64,000 nt of DNA from Bergeyella zoohelcum ATCC 43767 (GCF_000301075.1 NZ_JH932293.1:1161617-1225616), one strand, 5' to 3'. Counted from the stretch's first letter, positions 1 to 8,574 are shown. Translations and numbers: made by a program. Notes: generated by a model not told the origin, from the letters alone.

Positions 1-37
1 TTAAAAAATTGTCCTTTATAATCAGGCAAATATACCG

Positions 38-69
38 AAAAAAGGAACGGATAGTTCCGCTCCTTTTTT
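38..69. terminator. Bidirectional hairpin terminator
   Basis: An A-run, a stem AAAGGA-CGGA pairing with TTCCG-TCCTTT with one mismatch and a three-base loop, and a T-run. It could end transcription from outside the left edge or of the leftward gene at 142-843. Confidence 0.6.
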
Positions 70-113
70 ATCTGTCCGAAATATTGGAACGCATCTATCC
101 GTTTTAAAATGTC

Positions 114-133
114 GGAACGAATATATTCGTTCC
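114..133 (-). terminator. Perfect 20-bp palindrome just past a gene end
   Basis: GGAACGAATATATTCGTTCC is a perfect palindrome 8 bases beyond the stop of the leftward gene. In the leftward direction it is followed by ATTTTAAAAC, a weak U tract, so it may be that gene's terminator, or a protein binding site. Confidence 0.45.
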
Positions 134-141
134 CTACCGTT

Positions 142-843
142 TTATTTTTTCTTGCTTCGGGCTTTGACTACCTCGTTCATATCGTTGATGATTTTTTCTA
201 CTTCGTGGACAAATTTTTGGTATTTTTCGGTGTCGGAAAGGTGCATGGCTACGAGGTATGGAATCAGTTTTTTGTTGATAAGTTCCAAAAGCGGTTTTCT
301 TAGGCTACTGGCAGTGGCTTTGCTTTGCTGCTTGGCAAAAGCTGTTTCGTAAGCACGACGCACCTGCCCAAAATGTTCTTGTGCTGTGCGAATCCCTGCT
401 ATCGCCTCGCTCACTCCCGAAAGTGCTGTGATGGAAGCCTGCACCTCATCTGCTGAAAAATCCATGAGCAATGAATCTACAAGGTTGGACTGGCTGGAAT
501 AGTTTTCTGTGGTGATTTTCACACCGTATTTTTGGAAAATTTCCGAGAGTCTCTCGCCGTGTGGTTTTAGACTCTCTACGGGGATTACCTCATAGGCTTT
601 GAGGAGTTTGCCTAGCACGCGAATGGCCTCGTCTCTTTGGGCATCGGCCTCTTCTAGCTGAGACACGGCTTTGTATCGCTTTACAGCTTCGGTAAGGGCA
701 GTGCCTTGGGTTTCCAATTCTGTAAAAGTTGATTTCAGAAAGGCATCGTCTTGCAGGGTAGCAGTTGCTTGGTAAAGGTCTACTAAACGGTTGGCTACAT
801 CGCCCACTTCGGTAATTCTGGATTGATAATTTAATGGCTTCAT
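142..843 (-). CDS. DUF6261-like protein of unknown function
   Basis: A 233-residue protein without signal peptide or membrane segment, probably all helical and cytoplasmic, with a basic end (KARSKKK). It resembles the Bacteroidota family DUF6261 in length and general helical pattern; this is recognition from memory, and the family has no known role. The ATG at 841-843 is the only sensible start. It forms its own transcription unit, ends in a palindrome at 114-133, and its upstream DNA carries a regularly spaced set of TTCA/TGAA palindromes (877-1016), so it may be regulated from there. No catalytic motif is visible. Confidence 0.7.
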   Translation of the reverse strand: MKPLNYQSRITEVGDVANRLVDLYQATATLQDDAFLKSTFTELETQGTALTEAVKRYKAVSQLEEADAQRDEAIRVLGKLLKAYEVIPVESLKPHGERLSEIFQKYGVKITTENYSSQSNLVDSLLMDFSADEVQASITALSGVSEAIAGIRTAQEHFGQVRRAYETAFAKQQSKATASSLRKPLLELINKKLIPYLVAMHLSDTEKYQKFVHEVEKIINDMNEVVKARSKKK

Positions 844-876
844 AATAATATTTGTTAAATGTTAATGTTTGAATGG

Positions 877-1016
877 TTCATCATAGTGAAAAGGGGCATT
901 TTATTTCTTTTCTGCCTTTTCACTTTAGTGAAAGAGCTACTTATAGCTAAAGGAATGATTTCACTCCAGTGAAATACCTACCTAGTTATCTTTTCTTTCT
1001 TTTCACTGCAGTCAGA
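877..1016. promoter_or_regulatory. Four inverted repeats phased at about 42 bp
   Basis: In the 370-base gap between the DUF6261-like gene and the RloB gene lie TTCA-N6-TGAA (877-890), TTTCACTTTAGTGAAA (918-933), ATTTCACTCCAGTGAAAT (958-975) and a decayed TTTCACTGCAGTCAGA (1001-1016). Centres are 883.5, 925.5, 966.5 and 1008.5, so spacing is 42, 41 and 42 bp, four helical turns. A smaller hairpin AGCTA-CTTA-TAGCT sits at about 935-949. Phased operators for a dimeric regulator, or a decayed tandem repeat, are both possible. The rest of the gap (1017-1186) is AT-rich with nothing recognised. Confidence 0.5.
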
Positions 1017-1186
1017 GGGCTTCTTTTATTTGTTTTCTCCCTTTTTACTAAATTTTTATTTCTGATTTATACTACTGATTGCCAAATATAATGAATATTT
1101 TTAATGATTAAGGAAAATAAAAAAAGTTATCCGATTTTTTTGGATAACCTTGGGAAATATATTTTTGAAATATCTTTTATTTAAGT

Positions 1187-1816
1187 TTAAAAATATTCTT
1201 TTAGTTCATCCGAATGGAAAAGCAATTCCATCTCGCACATTGTTTTTTGAGGATTTTGAGGGTCGAAATTTCCAAGAGATTTGGCGTTTTCTAAAGCAGT
1301 TGATAGATACTCTTTGAGTTTTAAGTAAATATCTTGATTTTTTGTGAAAAAGTCTTCTGTTTTTTCGTATCCCTCTATATACTTTTTCAATTCCTTTTCT
1401 GCATTAGAGCAAGAATTAAATGTTTTTGTAGTTTTTATATAGTGAAGCAGAAACCAATATTCAAGACAAGGATTATTGACAATAACAACGACTTTTTTAT
1501 TTTTGAGTAGCTTGTTTCTGTAGTTTATAAACTTCTCACTTGGTTTTTGGTTTCCTTTTTTGGCTTCTCTATCTTCTTTGAGAATGGTATCAAAATCAAT
1601 AATCCAAAAAACTTTGTCAAATTCCTCTTCGGCTAATTTACATACCTTATTGTATTGCTGCTCTATGCTTTTTTTCTGTGGAATTTCAGGTTTTATTTTC
1701 ACTCGTATTTGTCGTTTATTTCGTTTGAGCATTTGCAAATACCAGAACTCGGTATCTCCATCAACTACCACAGCAAAAGTGGGATTGGTTTTGGGTGTCC
1801 TTCTATTACTTTTCAT
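1187..1816 (-). CDS. RloB-like protein, partner of the AAA ATPase
   Basis: A 209-residue protein of the RloB family. Visible motifs: VDGDTEFWY at residues 18-26 (the family's acidic GxTE block), IDFD at 73-76 (paired Asp) and NPCLEYWFLLHY at 115-126, all typical of RloB and consistent with a TOPRIM-like metal-dependent nuclease fold. I start at ATG 1816, four bases after the ATPase stop; a TTG at 1828 would instead overlap that gene by 8 bases. The pair is clearly co-transcribed. In the Lactococcus AbiL system the equivalent genes are AbiLi (ATPase) and AbiLii (RloB), so the inferred role is effector of an abortive-infection-like defence. The actual substrate is unknown. Confidence 0.8.
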   Translation of the reverse strand: MKSNRRTPKTNPTFAVVVDGDTEFWYLQMLKRNKRQIRVKIKPEIPQKKSIEQQYNKVCKLAEEEFDKVFWIIDFDTILKEDREAKKGNQKPSEKFINYRNKLLKNKKVVVIVNNPCLEYWFLLHYIKTTKTFNSCSNAEKELKKYIEGYEKTEDFFTKNQDIYLKLKEYLSTALENAKSLGNFDPQNPQKTMCEMELLFHSDELKEYF

Positions 1817-1820
1817 AGCA

Positions 1821-3113
1821 TTAATCAATGTAAGTATCGCCTAAATTAGGAGTTCCGCTTAGTTTTCCACTTTTGTAGGCATTCAAAATATTGGTTGTAT
1901 CGCGAATAACCGAAGTATCAAAATCAGCCAATGAGTAAAGCTCTGTGGCACAACCTTCTCCTTTGTTGGTAAACCATATGGCATCGTTTCTGAAAAGGTC
2001 TTTATCGTTTAAAATTTCTCTGTTATGCGTGGTTGCGATGAGCTGAGAATTTTTAGCATTTAAAAGAAACGAAAGCAAAAAGTGCAAATACAAATCAGGA
2101 TGTAAAGAAGTTTCCAACTCGTCAATGGGAAAAGCCGTTGAAGTTTTTATCAGTAAAGCCAATAGTCCTGCAAAACTATAGTAGCGTTTTGTACCTTCGG
2201 ATTCTAAATCTAAGGGGAGATAGTATTTGGCTCCATTTACGGTATGCTCAAATTCTGTTTTAACTGCTGTGATTTTACCTTTTCTTTCTAATTCTATAAT
2301 TTTTTCTTCAGGTATATCATTTTGTGTTTTCAGGAAATCAAGAAAACCATTGGGCAATTTATTTTCTTCTTCTTTTATCACGATATCCGAAATATTCAAA
2401 TCAGCTTTTTTTAGTATAGAAAGTATATCTGATTTAGCTATTTCCTTATTATCAATTTTACTTGTTACAAATCCTTCCAATTGGGTTTTCGTATAAATAA
2501 GAGGTTTTAAATAAGTCCTAAACCAATCCACGACTTCCTGCAATTCTTTACATTCGATATTGGTTTTTAAGAATCCACCCAAAACGGTATTGTTCCACAA
2601 AGTATTTGCTGTGAGGGTTTTCTGAGAAATAGTATCAACACTGACTTTACTCCCAAAACTAATTTTGGTTAATTGTTTTTCCAAATCGGTCGTTCTTTTA
2701 AAAACATTGGCTTTTCTAGAATTGTTATAAGAATACAAGGCCTCCGAAACTATGGCTTTTTGGGAAAATTCTACTTCGTATAAGTATTTTACTTCGTTTT
2801 GGAGAAACTCAATGGTAAAAAAAGAATTTTGGTTGGGAGTATCAACATCAAACAAAAACGGATTAAAATCTAATTCTTCACTCTTTTTTTCCAAAGGATT
2901 CATTACCATACTACCCAAAAAGTTAAGAGCTTTGAGTATGGTAGTTTTCCCAGAGGCATTAGCTCCATAAATTAGAGCAAGTTTCAAAATCCTATGCTTT
3001 CCTGATTGTATGATATAAGTATCTTCAAGATGTGTTGATTTGTCTGCTTCAAATGAAAGCTTTTGCTTGTCCTTTATAGAGCCAAAGTTTTGAACAGTGA
3101 AATTAATAATCAT
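1821..3113 (-). CDS. AAA_15/RloA-type ATPase, AbiLi-like
   Basis: A 430-residue ABC/SMC-like ATPase of the AAA_15/RloA group. The N-terminus MIINFTVQNFGSIKD is the typical beta start, Walker A is GANASGKTT at 50-58, Walker B with catalytic Glu is FPIDELETSLHP near residue 330, and a switch His lies in LIATTHNREIL near 358. Length fits the family. It is the first gene of a two-gene operon with the RloB gene directly downstream. By analogy with AbiL, and more remotely with PARIS (AAA_15 ATPase plus a TOPRIM nuclease), it probably senses phage and releases or activates the partner. The function is inference; the fold call is firm. Confidence 0.85.
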   Translation of the reverse strand: MIINFTVQNFGSIKDKQKLSFEADKSTHLEDTYIIQSGKHRILKLALIYGANASGKTTILKALNFLGSMVMNPLEKKSEELDFNPFLFDVDTPNQNSFFTIEFLQNEVKYLYEVEFSQKAIVSEALYSYNNSRKANVFKRTTDLEKQLTKISFGSKVSVDTISQKTLTANTLWNNTVLGGFLKTNIECKELQEVVDWFRTYLKPLIYTKTQLEGFVTSKIDNKEIAKSDILSILKKADLNISDIVIKEEENKLPNGFLDFLKTQNDIPEEKIIELERKGKITAVKTEFEHTVNGAKYYLPLDLESEGTKRYYSFAGLLALLIKTSTAFPIDELETSLHPDLYLHFLLSFLLNAKNSQLIATTHNREILNDKDLFRNDAIWFTNKGEGCATELYSLADFDTSVIRDTTNILNAYKSGKLSGTPNLGDTYID

Positions 3114-3204
3114 TTTGATGCTCTTATTTGTAATTCGGTTACAAAAATAGTGTTTTATTTGTAATTATTTGCATATTTTAAAGTAAAAATAACTGTTTGT
3201 TTTT

Positions 3205-3330
3205 GGCGGGAAGTGGGGGGGCAAACCCCCGACCCTCTACACTGAATTGAGATTACTTTTACAATTGCTCCCAATGCCTTATAGCGTTGGAACATAGCTC
3301 CATTCTTCCCGCGAGGGCTATCCCGCTCAC
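3205..3330. other. GC-rich hairpin-rich intergenic element
   Basis: Within the 513-base gap 3114-3626. An 8-bp inverted repeat GCGGGAAG (3206-3213) / CTTCCCGC (3305-3312) encloses GGGGG-CAAA-type hairpin 3217-3230, and CCAATGC-CTTAT-AGCGTTGG (3271-3289), whose stem has a T-G pair only compatible with the plus-strand transcript. It then runs into GCGAGGGCTATCCCGC. It is sharply GC-rich against AT-rich flanks. It could be a dispersed REP-like or recombination element, or a structured RNA. Small open frames across it do not look coding. The remainder of the gap shows nothing beyond the valS terminator. Confidence 0.4.
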
Positions 3331-3570
3331 TATACTTTTTATATTATTCATAGTCATAATAAGACATTCACTTTTTTCCATAATTATTTTAATTAGAGGG
3401 AAGAATATGAATACTCCAACTATGGACATTGTAGCATCAATTGTTACGGTAAACCTCAAAATTCAGTTCTTTCTGTTCCATTTATTATGGAACTATTTTT
3501 TATACTCTTTTTTATAAAGGAGGAAAAACCTTTTGCCTTTTTATTTCTTTGCCATTATCAATATCATTTA

Positions 3571-3605
3571 ATAAAACGAGGTAATCCAATCTCTTAAATT
3601 ACCTC
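3571..3605 (-). terminator. Terminator of valS
   Basis: GAGGTAAT (3578-3585) pairs with ATTACCTC (3598-3605) around a 12-base loop; leftward the stem is followed by GTTTTATT. It lies about 20 bases past the valS stop. Confidence 0.6.
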
Positions 3606-3626
3606 ATTCTCAAATTTCCAAATTAT

Positions 3627-6248
3627 CTAATTCCCCAACCCTCTCAATTTCTCTTCTAATAGAGCAATTTTCTCTTGGGCGTCTTTTTGTTTTTTGCGTT
3701 CGTTTTCTACGATTTCGGGTTTGGCATTGGCGACGAATTTCTCATTGCTCAACTTCTTCTCTACTGAAACCAAGAAACCTTTTAGATAAGCCAATTCCTC
3801 TTCGGTTTTCTTTTTCTCTTCGCCCAAATCAAGGTTTTCACTGAGTGGAATGGAAATTTCCGTAGCTCCTACCAAGAAAGTAACGCTCGGCTTGTCGGTT
3901 TTCGTTCCAAAGTGAATTTCTGAAACATTGGCCAATTTTCTTACCACGGCTTCGTTTTCAAACGCTGTAGCATTGGTGTAGATTTCTACAACTTCCCTTG
4001 GCGAAATCCCTTTGCTTTGGCGGTAGTTTCTCACGCCTGAGATAAGTTCTTGAGCAAAAGCGAAAGCCTCTATCACTTTTGAGTCAAAGGCTGCAGCTGT
4101 TTTTTGTTGGGCAATGACTAGAGCCTCTTCGCGCGTGCGTTCTGCCATATTTTGCCAAAGTTCCTCTGTAAGGAACGGCATAAACGGATGCAAGAGTTTC
4201 ATCAGTTCGCCAAAGAAATAGAGGGTTTTGTCGTACACCTCTTGCGAAATAGCTTCGCCGTAATTCGGCTTCACCGCTTCTAAATACCACGCACAGAAAT
4301 CGTCCCAAATCAACTTATAGATAAGGTGCAACGCATCGGAAATTCTGAATTTTTCAAATTGCTCATTGATTTCTGCAATGGTTTTATCCAACTGATTACC
4401 GAACCACTCAATAGTTTGTTTTTCCGCTTCGCCCATTGGTTTTTGCTCTTTGTTCCACCCTTGGGTAAGGCGGTAAGCATTCCAAATTTTGGTAGCGAAA
4501 TTTCGTCCTTGGAGCATCAAATCTTCGTCAAACAGCAAATCGTTTCCAGCGGCAGAGCTCAACAAAATTCCTACCCTTACGCCATCGGCTCCGTATTTAT
4601 CGATGAGTTCGATAGGGTCCGGAGAGTTCCCTAAGGATTTAGACATTTTGCGTCTTTGCTTGTCACGAACAATTCCCGTGAAATACACATTTTTAAACGG
4701 CACTTTGTCTTTCCACTCCAATCCCGCCATAATCATACGAGCCACCCAGAAGAAAATAATGTCTGGACCTGTCACCAAATCTGCCGTTGGATAATAATAA
4801 TTAATGTCTTTGTTTTCAGGGGCTAAAAGTCCATCAAACACCGACATCGGCCACAACCACGAGGAGAACCAAGTATCCAAAGCATCTTCGTCTTGCTTTA
4901 AGTTTGAAATTTGAAGTTCAAAATTTGAAGTTTTTTCTCTTGCTAATTCAAGGGCTTTTTCAATATTTTCAGCGACTACAAAATCATTTTCGCCAGTGCC
5001 ATAATAGTACGCAGGAATCTGTTGTCCCCACCATAATTGACGAGAAATATTCCAGTCGCGGATATTCTCCATCCAATATTTATAGGTGTTTTTAAACTTT
5101 TCTGGGTGGAATTTCACCTCGTCGTTCATCACCACATCAAGGGCTGGTTTAGCGATTTCAGACATTTTTAAGAACCATTGTTGAGAGATTTTCGGCTCAA
5201 TCACTGCTCCTGTTCGCTCCGAAGTTCCTACTCTGTTTACATAATCTTCGGCTTTTAATAAAAGACCTTTTTCCTCTAATTCTTTAGCGATTTCCTTGCG
5301 AACCACAAATCTGTTTTTCCCTGCATAGTGCATACCATGTTCGTTTAGATTTCCATCGTCATCTAAAGAATCAATAATTTGCAAATGGTGTTTTTGCCCG
5401 ATTTCATAGTCGGCAATATCATGTGCTGGTGTAATTTTCAATACTCCCGTTCCAAACTCAATGTCTATATATTCATCTTCGATAATCGGAATCACGCGAT
5501 TTACAATCGGTACAATTACCTTTTTCCCTTTCAGATGGGCATAGCGTTCGTCATTCGGATTGATGCAAACTGCCACATCGCCAAAAATTGTTTCGGGACG
5601 CGTGGTAGCTACAGTAAGGAATTCCTCTGAACCTTCGATTTGATATTTTAAGTAAAAAAGTTTTCCGTTTTGTTCTTTAAAAATAACTTCTTCGTCAGAG
5701 ATATTGGTTTTGGCTTCTGGGTCCCAATTGACCATTCGGTAACCTCTATAAATCAATCCTTTGTTGTACAAATCTACAAACGATTTAATCACTTGCTCGG
5801 ACAATTTCGGTTCCATAGTAAAACGGGTTCTGTCCCAATCACACGAGCAACCGAGTTTTTTCAATTGTTCTAAAATAGTACCGCCATATTTGTGCGTCCA
5901 ATCCCACGCGTGTTTTAGAAACTCTTCACGAGAAATATCTGACTTATTGATGCCCTCGGATTTGAGTTTTGCCACTACTTTTGCCTCGGTAGCAATGGAA
6001 GCGTGGTCAGTCCCCGGTACCCAGCAAGCGTTGAAGCCTTGCATTCTGGCACGGCGAACCAAAACATCTTGAATGGTATTATTGAGCATGTGCCCCATGT
6101 GGAGAATCCCCGTTACATTAGGCGGCGGAATTACAATAGTGTATGGAGGTCTATGGTCTGGTTTTGAATGGAAAAATTTGTTTTCTAACCAGTATTTATA
6201 CCATTTTTGTTCTGTATCTTGCGGATTGTATTTATCTGAAAGTTGCAT
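3627..6248 (-). CDS. valS: Valine--tRNA ligase
   Basis: Class I aminoacyl-tRNA synthetase that charges tRNA(Val) in the cytoplasm. The 873 residues carry the HIGH motif as HMGH at 50-53 in PPPNVTGILHMGHM, the KMSKS motif in RRKMSKSLGNSPDP near 530, the inserted editing domain between them with TTRPETIFGD, the anticodon-binding domain and a C-terminal coiled coil from about 805 (EEKKKTEEELAYLKGF onward) typical of ValRS. The CPSDW-type stretch of LeuRS is absent, and length is normal. ATG 6248 is preceded by a possible -7 box TATTTTTG (reverse strand, 6278-6285). It stands alone in its transcription unit. Confidence 0.97.
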   Translation of the reverse strand: MQLSDKYNPQDTEQKWYKYWLENKFFHSKPDHRPPYTIVIPPPNVTGILHMGHMLNNTIQDVLVRRARMQGFNACWVPGTDHASIATEAKVVAKLKSEGINKSDISREEFLKHAWDWTHKYGGTILEQLKKLGCSCDWDRTRFTMEPKLSEQVIKSFVDLYNKGLIYRGYRMVNWDPEAKTNISDEEVIFKEQNGKLFYLKYQIEGSEEFLTVATTRPETIFGDVAVCINPNDERYAHLKGKKVIVPIVNRVIPIIEDEYIDIEFGTGVLKITPAHDIADYEIGQKHHLQIIDSLDDDGNLNEHGMHYAGKNRFVVRKEIAKELEEKGLLLKAEDYVNRVGTSERTGAVIEPKISQQWFLKMSEIAKPALDVVMNDEVKFHPEKFKNTYKYWMENIRDWNISRQLWWGQQIPAYYYGTGENDFVVAENIEKALELAREKTSNFELQISNLKQDEDALDTWFSSWLWPMSVFDGLLAPENKDINYYYPTADLVTGPDIIFFWVARMIMAGLEWKDKVPFKNVYFTGIVRDKQRRKMSKSLGNSPDPIELIDKYGADGVRVGILLSSAAGNDLLFDEDLMLQGRNFATKIWNAYRLTQGWNKEQKPMGEAEKQTIEWFGNQLDKTIAEINEQFEKFRISDALHLIYKLIWDDFCAWYLEAVKPNYGEAISQEVYDKTLYFFGELMKLLHPFMPFLTEELWQNMAERTREEALVIAQQKTAAAFDSKVIEAFAFAQELISGVRNYRQSKGISPREVVEIYTNATAFENEAVVRKLANVSEIHFGTKTDKPSVTFLVGATEISIPLSENLDLGEEKKKTEEELAYLKGFLVSVEKKLSNEKFVANAKPEIVENERKKQKDAQEKIALLEEKLRGLGN

Positions 6249-6493
6249 AGAATTTTTTATTTTACGAGTATGTTTTGCAAAAATACTACAATGTGTAATA
6301 TTTTTTGGTATTTTTAATGCTTATTTTATAAAATAATCTCATTTTAATTCTTCTAATGGCGTGTAAGATAATGAAACTCTCTCGACTTATTTGATAATAA
6401 ACACCTAATAAAAAAATGAAGTGTAATGATTCTTTCGTTAAAAATCTAAAAGTGAGTCTATGAAGAATGTTGATGAATTTGATTGTTTGAGAT

Positions 6494-6526
6494 ACTTTGC
6501 CAAAGTTTTTAATACTTTGGCAAAGT
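6494..6526. repeat. 13-bp-stem hairpin repeat, copy 1
   Basis: ACTTTGCCAAAGT, a 7-base loop TTTTAAT, then ACTTTGGCAAAGT: the two arms are exact reverse complements. A second copy lies at 55845-55877 with the central pair changed from C-G to A-T on both arms and an almost identical loop; both copies are followed by GCTTT. It sits in the 447-base gap between divergent valS and the YceI gene, where otherwise only the promoter at 6643-6668 was recognised. Confidence 0.7.
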
Positions 6527-6642
6527 GCTTTGAAATCGTATAAAGCTCAGGGAATCTAAGCAAAGTAAAAAGTTAAGACGAGTTCGATGTCAAAATGAGT
6601 GAAATTTTCATGATTTTAATAATTAACATTTTTTTAACACTT

Positions 6643-6668
6643 TTGAATGATTCTAAGTAATACCTTTG
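6643..6668 (+). promoter_or_regulatory. Promoter of the YceI lipoprotein gene
   Basis: A perfect Bacteroidota -7 box TACCTTTG at 6661-6668, with TTG at 6643-6645 (15-base spacer, slightly short of the usual 17-23). The ATG follows 27 bases later through an AT-rich leader with no Shine-Dalgarno sequence. Confidence 0.65.
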
Positions 6669-6695
6669 TAGTTCAAAAATTAAATTTATATATAA

Positions 6696-7361
6696 ATGAG
6701 AAAAATTGCATTAAGCCTTGCGGCATTGGCTATTACTTTTTCAGTTACTAGCTGTAACAAGCCAGCAGATACAGTAGAAACAAAAGAAGCTACAGAAGTG
6801 GTAGAAGGGACATCTGTAGAAGGAGCAAATACTTTTACAGCAGATGTAGCGAGCTCTAAATTAGAGTGGAAAGGGGGTAAAGTAGTGGGAAGTGATTCAC
6901 ACAATGGTACTATTTCTTTAAAATCAGGAGATGTATTGGTAAAAGATGGTGCAGTAGTAGGTGGTACCTTTGTAATAGATATGAATACCATCACTGTATT
7001 AGACCTTACAGATGCAGAGAAAAAGGCGAGTCTTGAGGGACACCTTAAGGGGGCTGATGCTGAAAATGCTGATCACTTCTTTAATGTAGCTCAATATCCA
7101 GAAGGAAAATTCGAAATTACTGGTGTAAAAGGTGGTAATGTAGAGGGTAACCTTACGCTTAAAGGAGTAACAAAATCTGTTTCTTTCCCTGCTACAGTTA
7201 CTGTTTCTGAAAATGAAGTAACTATTGTTTCTGATAAATTCAACATCGATAGAACGCTTTGGAATGTAAACTTCAATAACGAGTCTTTAACTGATGTAGC
7301 AAAAGATAAAGTAATTAGCAATGCAATAGAAGTTAAAGTAGATGTAAAAGCTACAAAATAA
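6696..7361 (+). CDS. YceI family lipoprotein
   Basis: A 221-residue exported protein. The signal peptide ends in a lipobox VTSC at residues 17-20, so it should be a lipoprotein. After a low-complexity acidic linker rich in TEVVEGT comes a YceI domain from about 45 to 220, with SKLEWKGGK, GTFVIDMNTITVLDL, the FFNVAQYPEGKFEITGV block and a final NVNFNNESLTDVAKD. YceI domains form a lipocalin-like barrel that binds isoprenoid chains; in this clade the proteins are often associated with polyisoprenoid or acid stress, but the ligand here is unknown. Monocistronic, with a consensus promoter and a strong terminator, suggesting high expression. Confidence 0.93.
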   Translation: MRKIALSLAALAITFSVTSCNKPADTVETKEATEVVEGTSVEGANTFTADVASSKLEWKGGKVVGSDSHNGTISLKSGDVLVKDGAVVGGTFVIDMNTITVLDLTDAEKKASLEGHLKGADAENADHFFNVAQYPEGKFEITGVKGGNVEGNLTLKGVTKSVSFPATVTVSENEVTIVSDKFNIDRTLWNVNFNNESLTDVAKDKVISNAIEVKVDVKATK

Positions 7362-7389
7362 TTTCTATAGTTTGTTATTTAGTAAAATG

Positions 7390-7421
7390 CTTTGCTTCCA
7401 ATATGGAAGCAAAGTTTTTTT
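7390..7421 (+). terminator. Strong intrinsic terminator of the YceI gene
   Basis: CTTTGCTTCC, loop AATAT, GGAAGCAAAG, then seven T. In the rest of the 388-base gap up to 7689 I see only AT-rich DNA without a recognised element. Confidence 0.9.
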
Positions 7422-7689
7422 ATGCAAAAGTTTTTAAACCTATTGGATAGGAATTATCATTAATAAGTAAAGAATGAAGTGTGTTTAGCTCAGCGAGTTT
7501 CATCGTTTTAAGGAACTTTATCAAAAATTGCCTCAAGGCTCAGGAGAAATTTAAGCAAATATTAAAAATCATTGTCTAAAACTATCGAAATAAAGGCGTT
7601 ATTATCTCGAGTTTTCATAATTATATTTTGAATTGAAAAGGAGTTTTTTTGCTAATCAAAAATGGAAAAATCAATAATATATTTGTTAA

Positions 7690-7722
7690 TAAAAAATATC
7701 CGAAAATTATCAATTTTCGGAT
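7690..7722 (-). terminator. Terminator of kdsD-tatC
   Basis: ATCCGAAAATT (7698-7708) and AATTTTCGGAT (7712-7722) form an 11-bp stem with a 3-base loop; leftward it is followed by a T tract (A-run 7691-7696 on the plus strand). Confidence 0.85.
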
Positions 7723-7749
7723 AGAAATAGGAGAAATATTTTTTTTGTA

Positions 7750-8574
7750 TTATCTGCTTTTTTGTAATTCCTCTAATGCCCTTTTTTGTACTATTTTATA
7801 AGTTCTTTTGCTGAGTAGGATGCTGAATTCATACAATAAAAGAAGTGGAACAGCGGCAATCATCATACTAACAATGTCTGCTGGGGTAATAATAGCGGCT
7901 AAAACCATGATGACTACAATAGCGTGTCTCCTGTAAGTTTTTAAAAATGTAGGCGTTACTATTCCTATACTGGTGAGAAAATAGATGATGAGAGGAAATA
8001 AAAATACAATGCCCATCCCTAAGACAATTTGAAAAAATAATGCAGAATAGTCTGATAGGTCATAGAGGGGCTGTATGATGTCTGAGATTTTAAAAAGGAC
8101 TGCGAAATTTATGGCAAAAGGAAGAATGAGGAAATAACCTACTAAGGCTCCCATCATAAAGAAAATCCAAACAGCATTGATAAACGCCGCTGAATTTTTT
8201 CTTTCGTTAGGGTGAAGACCAGGGGCAATGAACCTCCATATTTCCCATACAATGTAGGGAAGTGCCAGCACCATTCCACCGAAAAATGAAATCATGAAAG
8301 CTACATTAAACTGTTGATAAAGTTTCTGTACACGAATGGGGAATTCATCAGGAAGTTCGATGGCTGTAGCTCCTGTCCATTTTAAGGAATATTCATTGAT
8401 GAGTTTAAAAGTAATAAAATCCGAACGGGTAGGTCCGAAAAAAATATTGTCCATAATCCATGGAAGAAAATTCCATACAATGATGGCACCTATAATAACA
8501 GCGATAAGGCTTCTAATGAGATGACCTCTGAGCTCACCTACATGTCCTAAAAAAGACATTTCTTTTTTCTGCAT
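7750..8574 (-). CDS. tatC: Twin-arginine translocase subunit TatC
   Basis: The 274-residue core of the Tat pathway in the cytoplasmic membrane, which recognises twin-arginine signal peptides of folded cargo. It shows the conserved N-terminal FLGHVGELRGHLIRS (residues 8-22, the FLxHLxELR signature) and six hydrophobic segments, including the conserved block PYIVWEIWRFIAPGLHPNE. It has the extended first periplasmic loop common in Bacteroidota TatC. It lies 35 bases downstream of kdsD on the same strand and probably shares its transcript. No tatA/B is in the window. Confidence 0.95.
   Translation of the reverse strand: MQKKEMSFLGHVGELRGHLIRSLIAVIIGAIIVWNFLPWIMDNIFFGPTRSDFITFKLINEYSLKWTGATAIELPDEFPIRVQKLYQQFNVAFMISFFGGMVLALPYIVWEIWRFIAPGLHPNERKNSAAFINAVWIFFMMGALVGYFLILPFAINFAVLFKISDIIQPLYDLSDYSALFFQIVLGMGIVFLFPLIIYFLTSIGIVTPTFLKTYRRHAIVVIMVLAAIITPADIVSMMIAAVPLLLLYEFSILLSKRTYKIVQKRALEELQKSR

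Noticed and set aside
3205..3240. tRNA remnant suggested by GGGGG-CAAACCCCC
   Set aside because: No acceptor stem, anticodon arm or T-loop consensus can be traced around it.
3259..3517. Short open frames on both strands in the valS-RloA gap (66 and 76 residues)
   Set aside because: They lie across a hairpin-rich element, have no start signals or recognisable composition, and overlap each other antisense.
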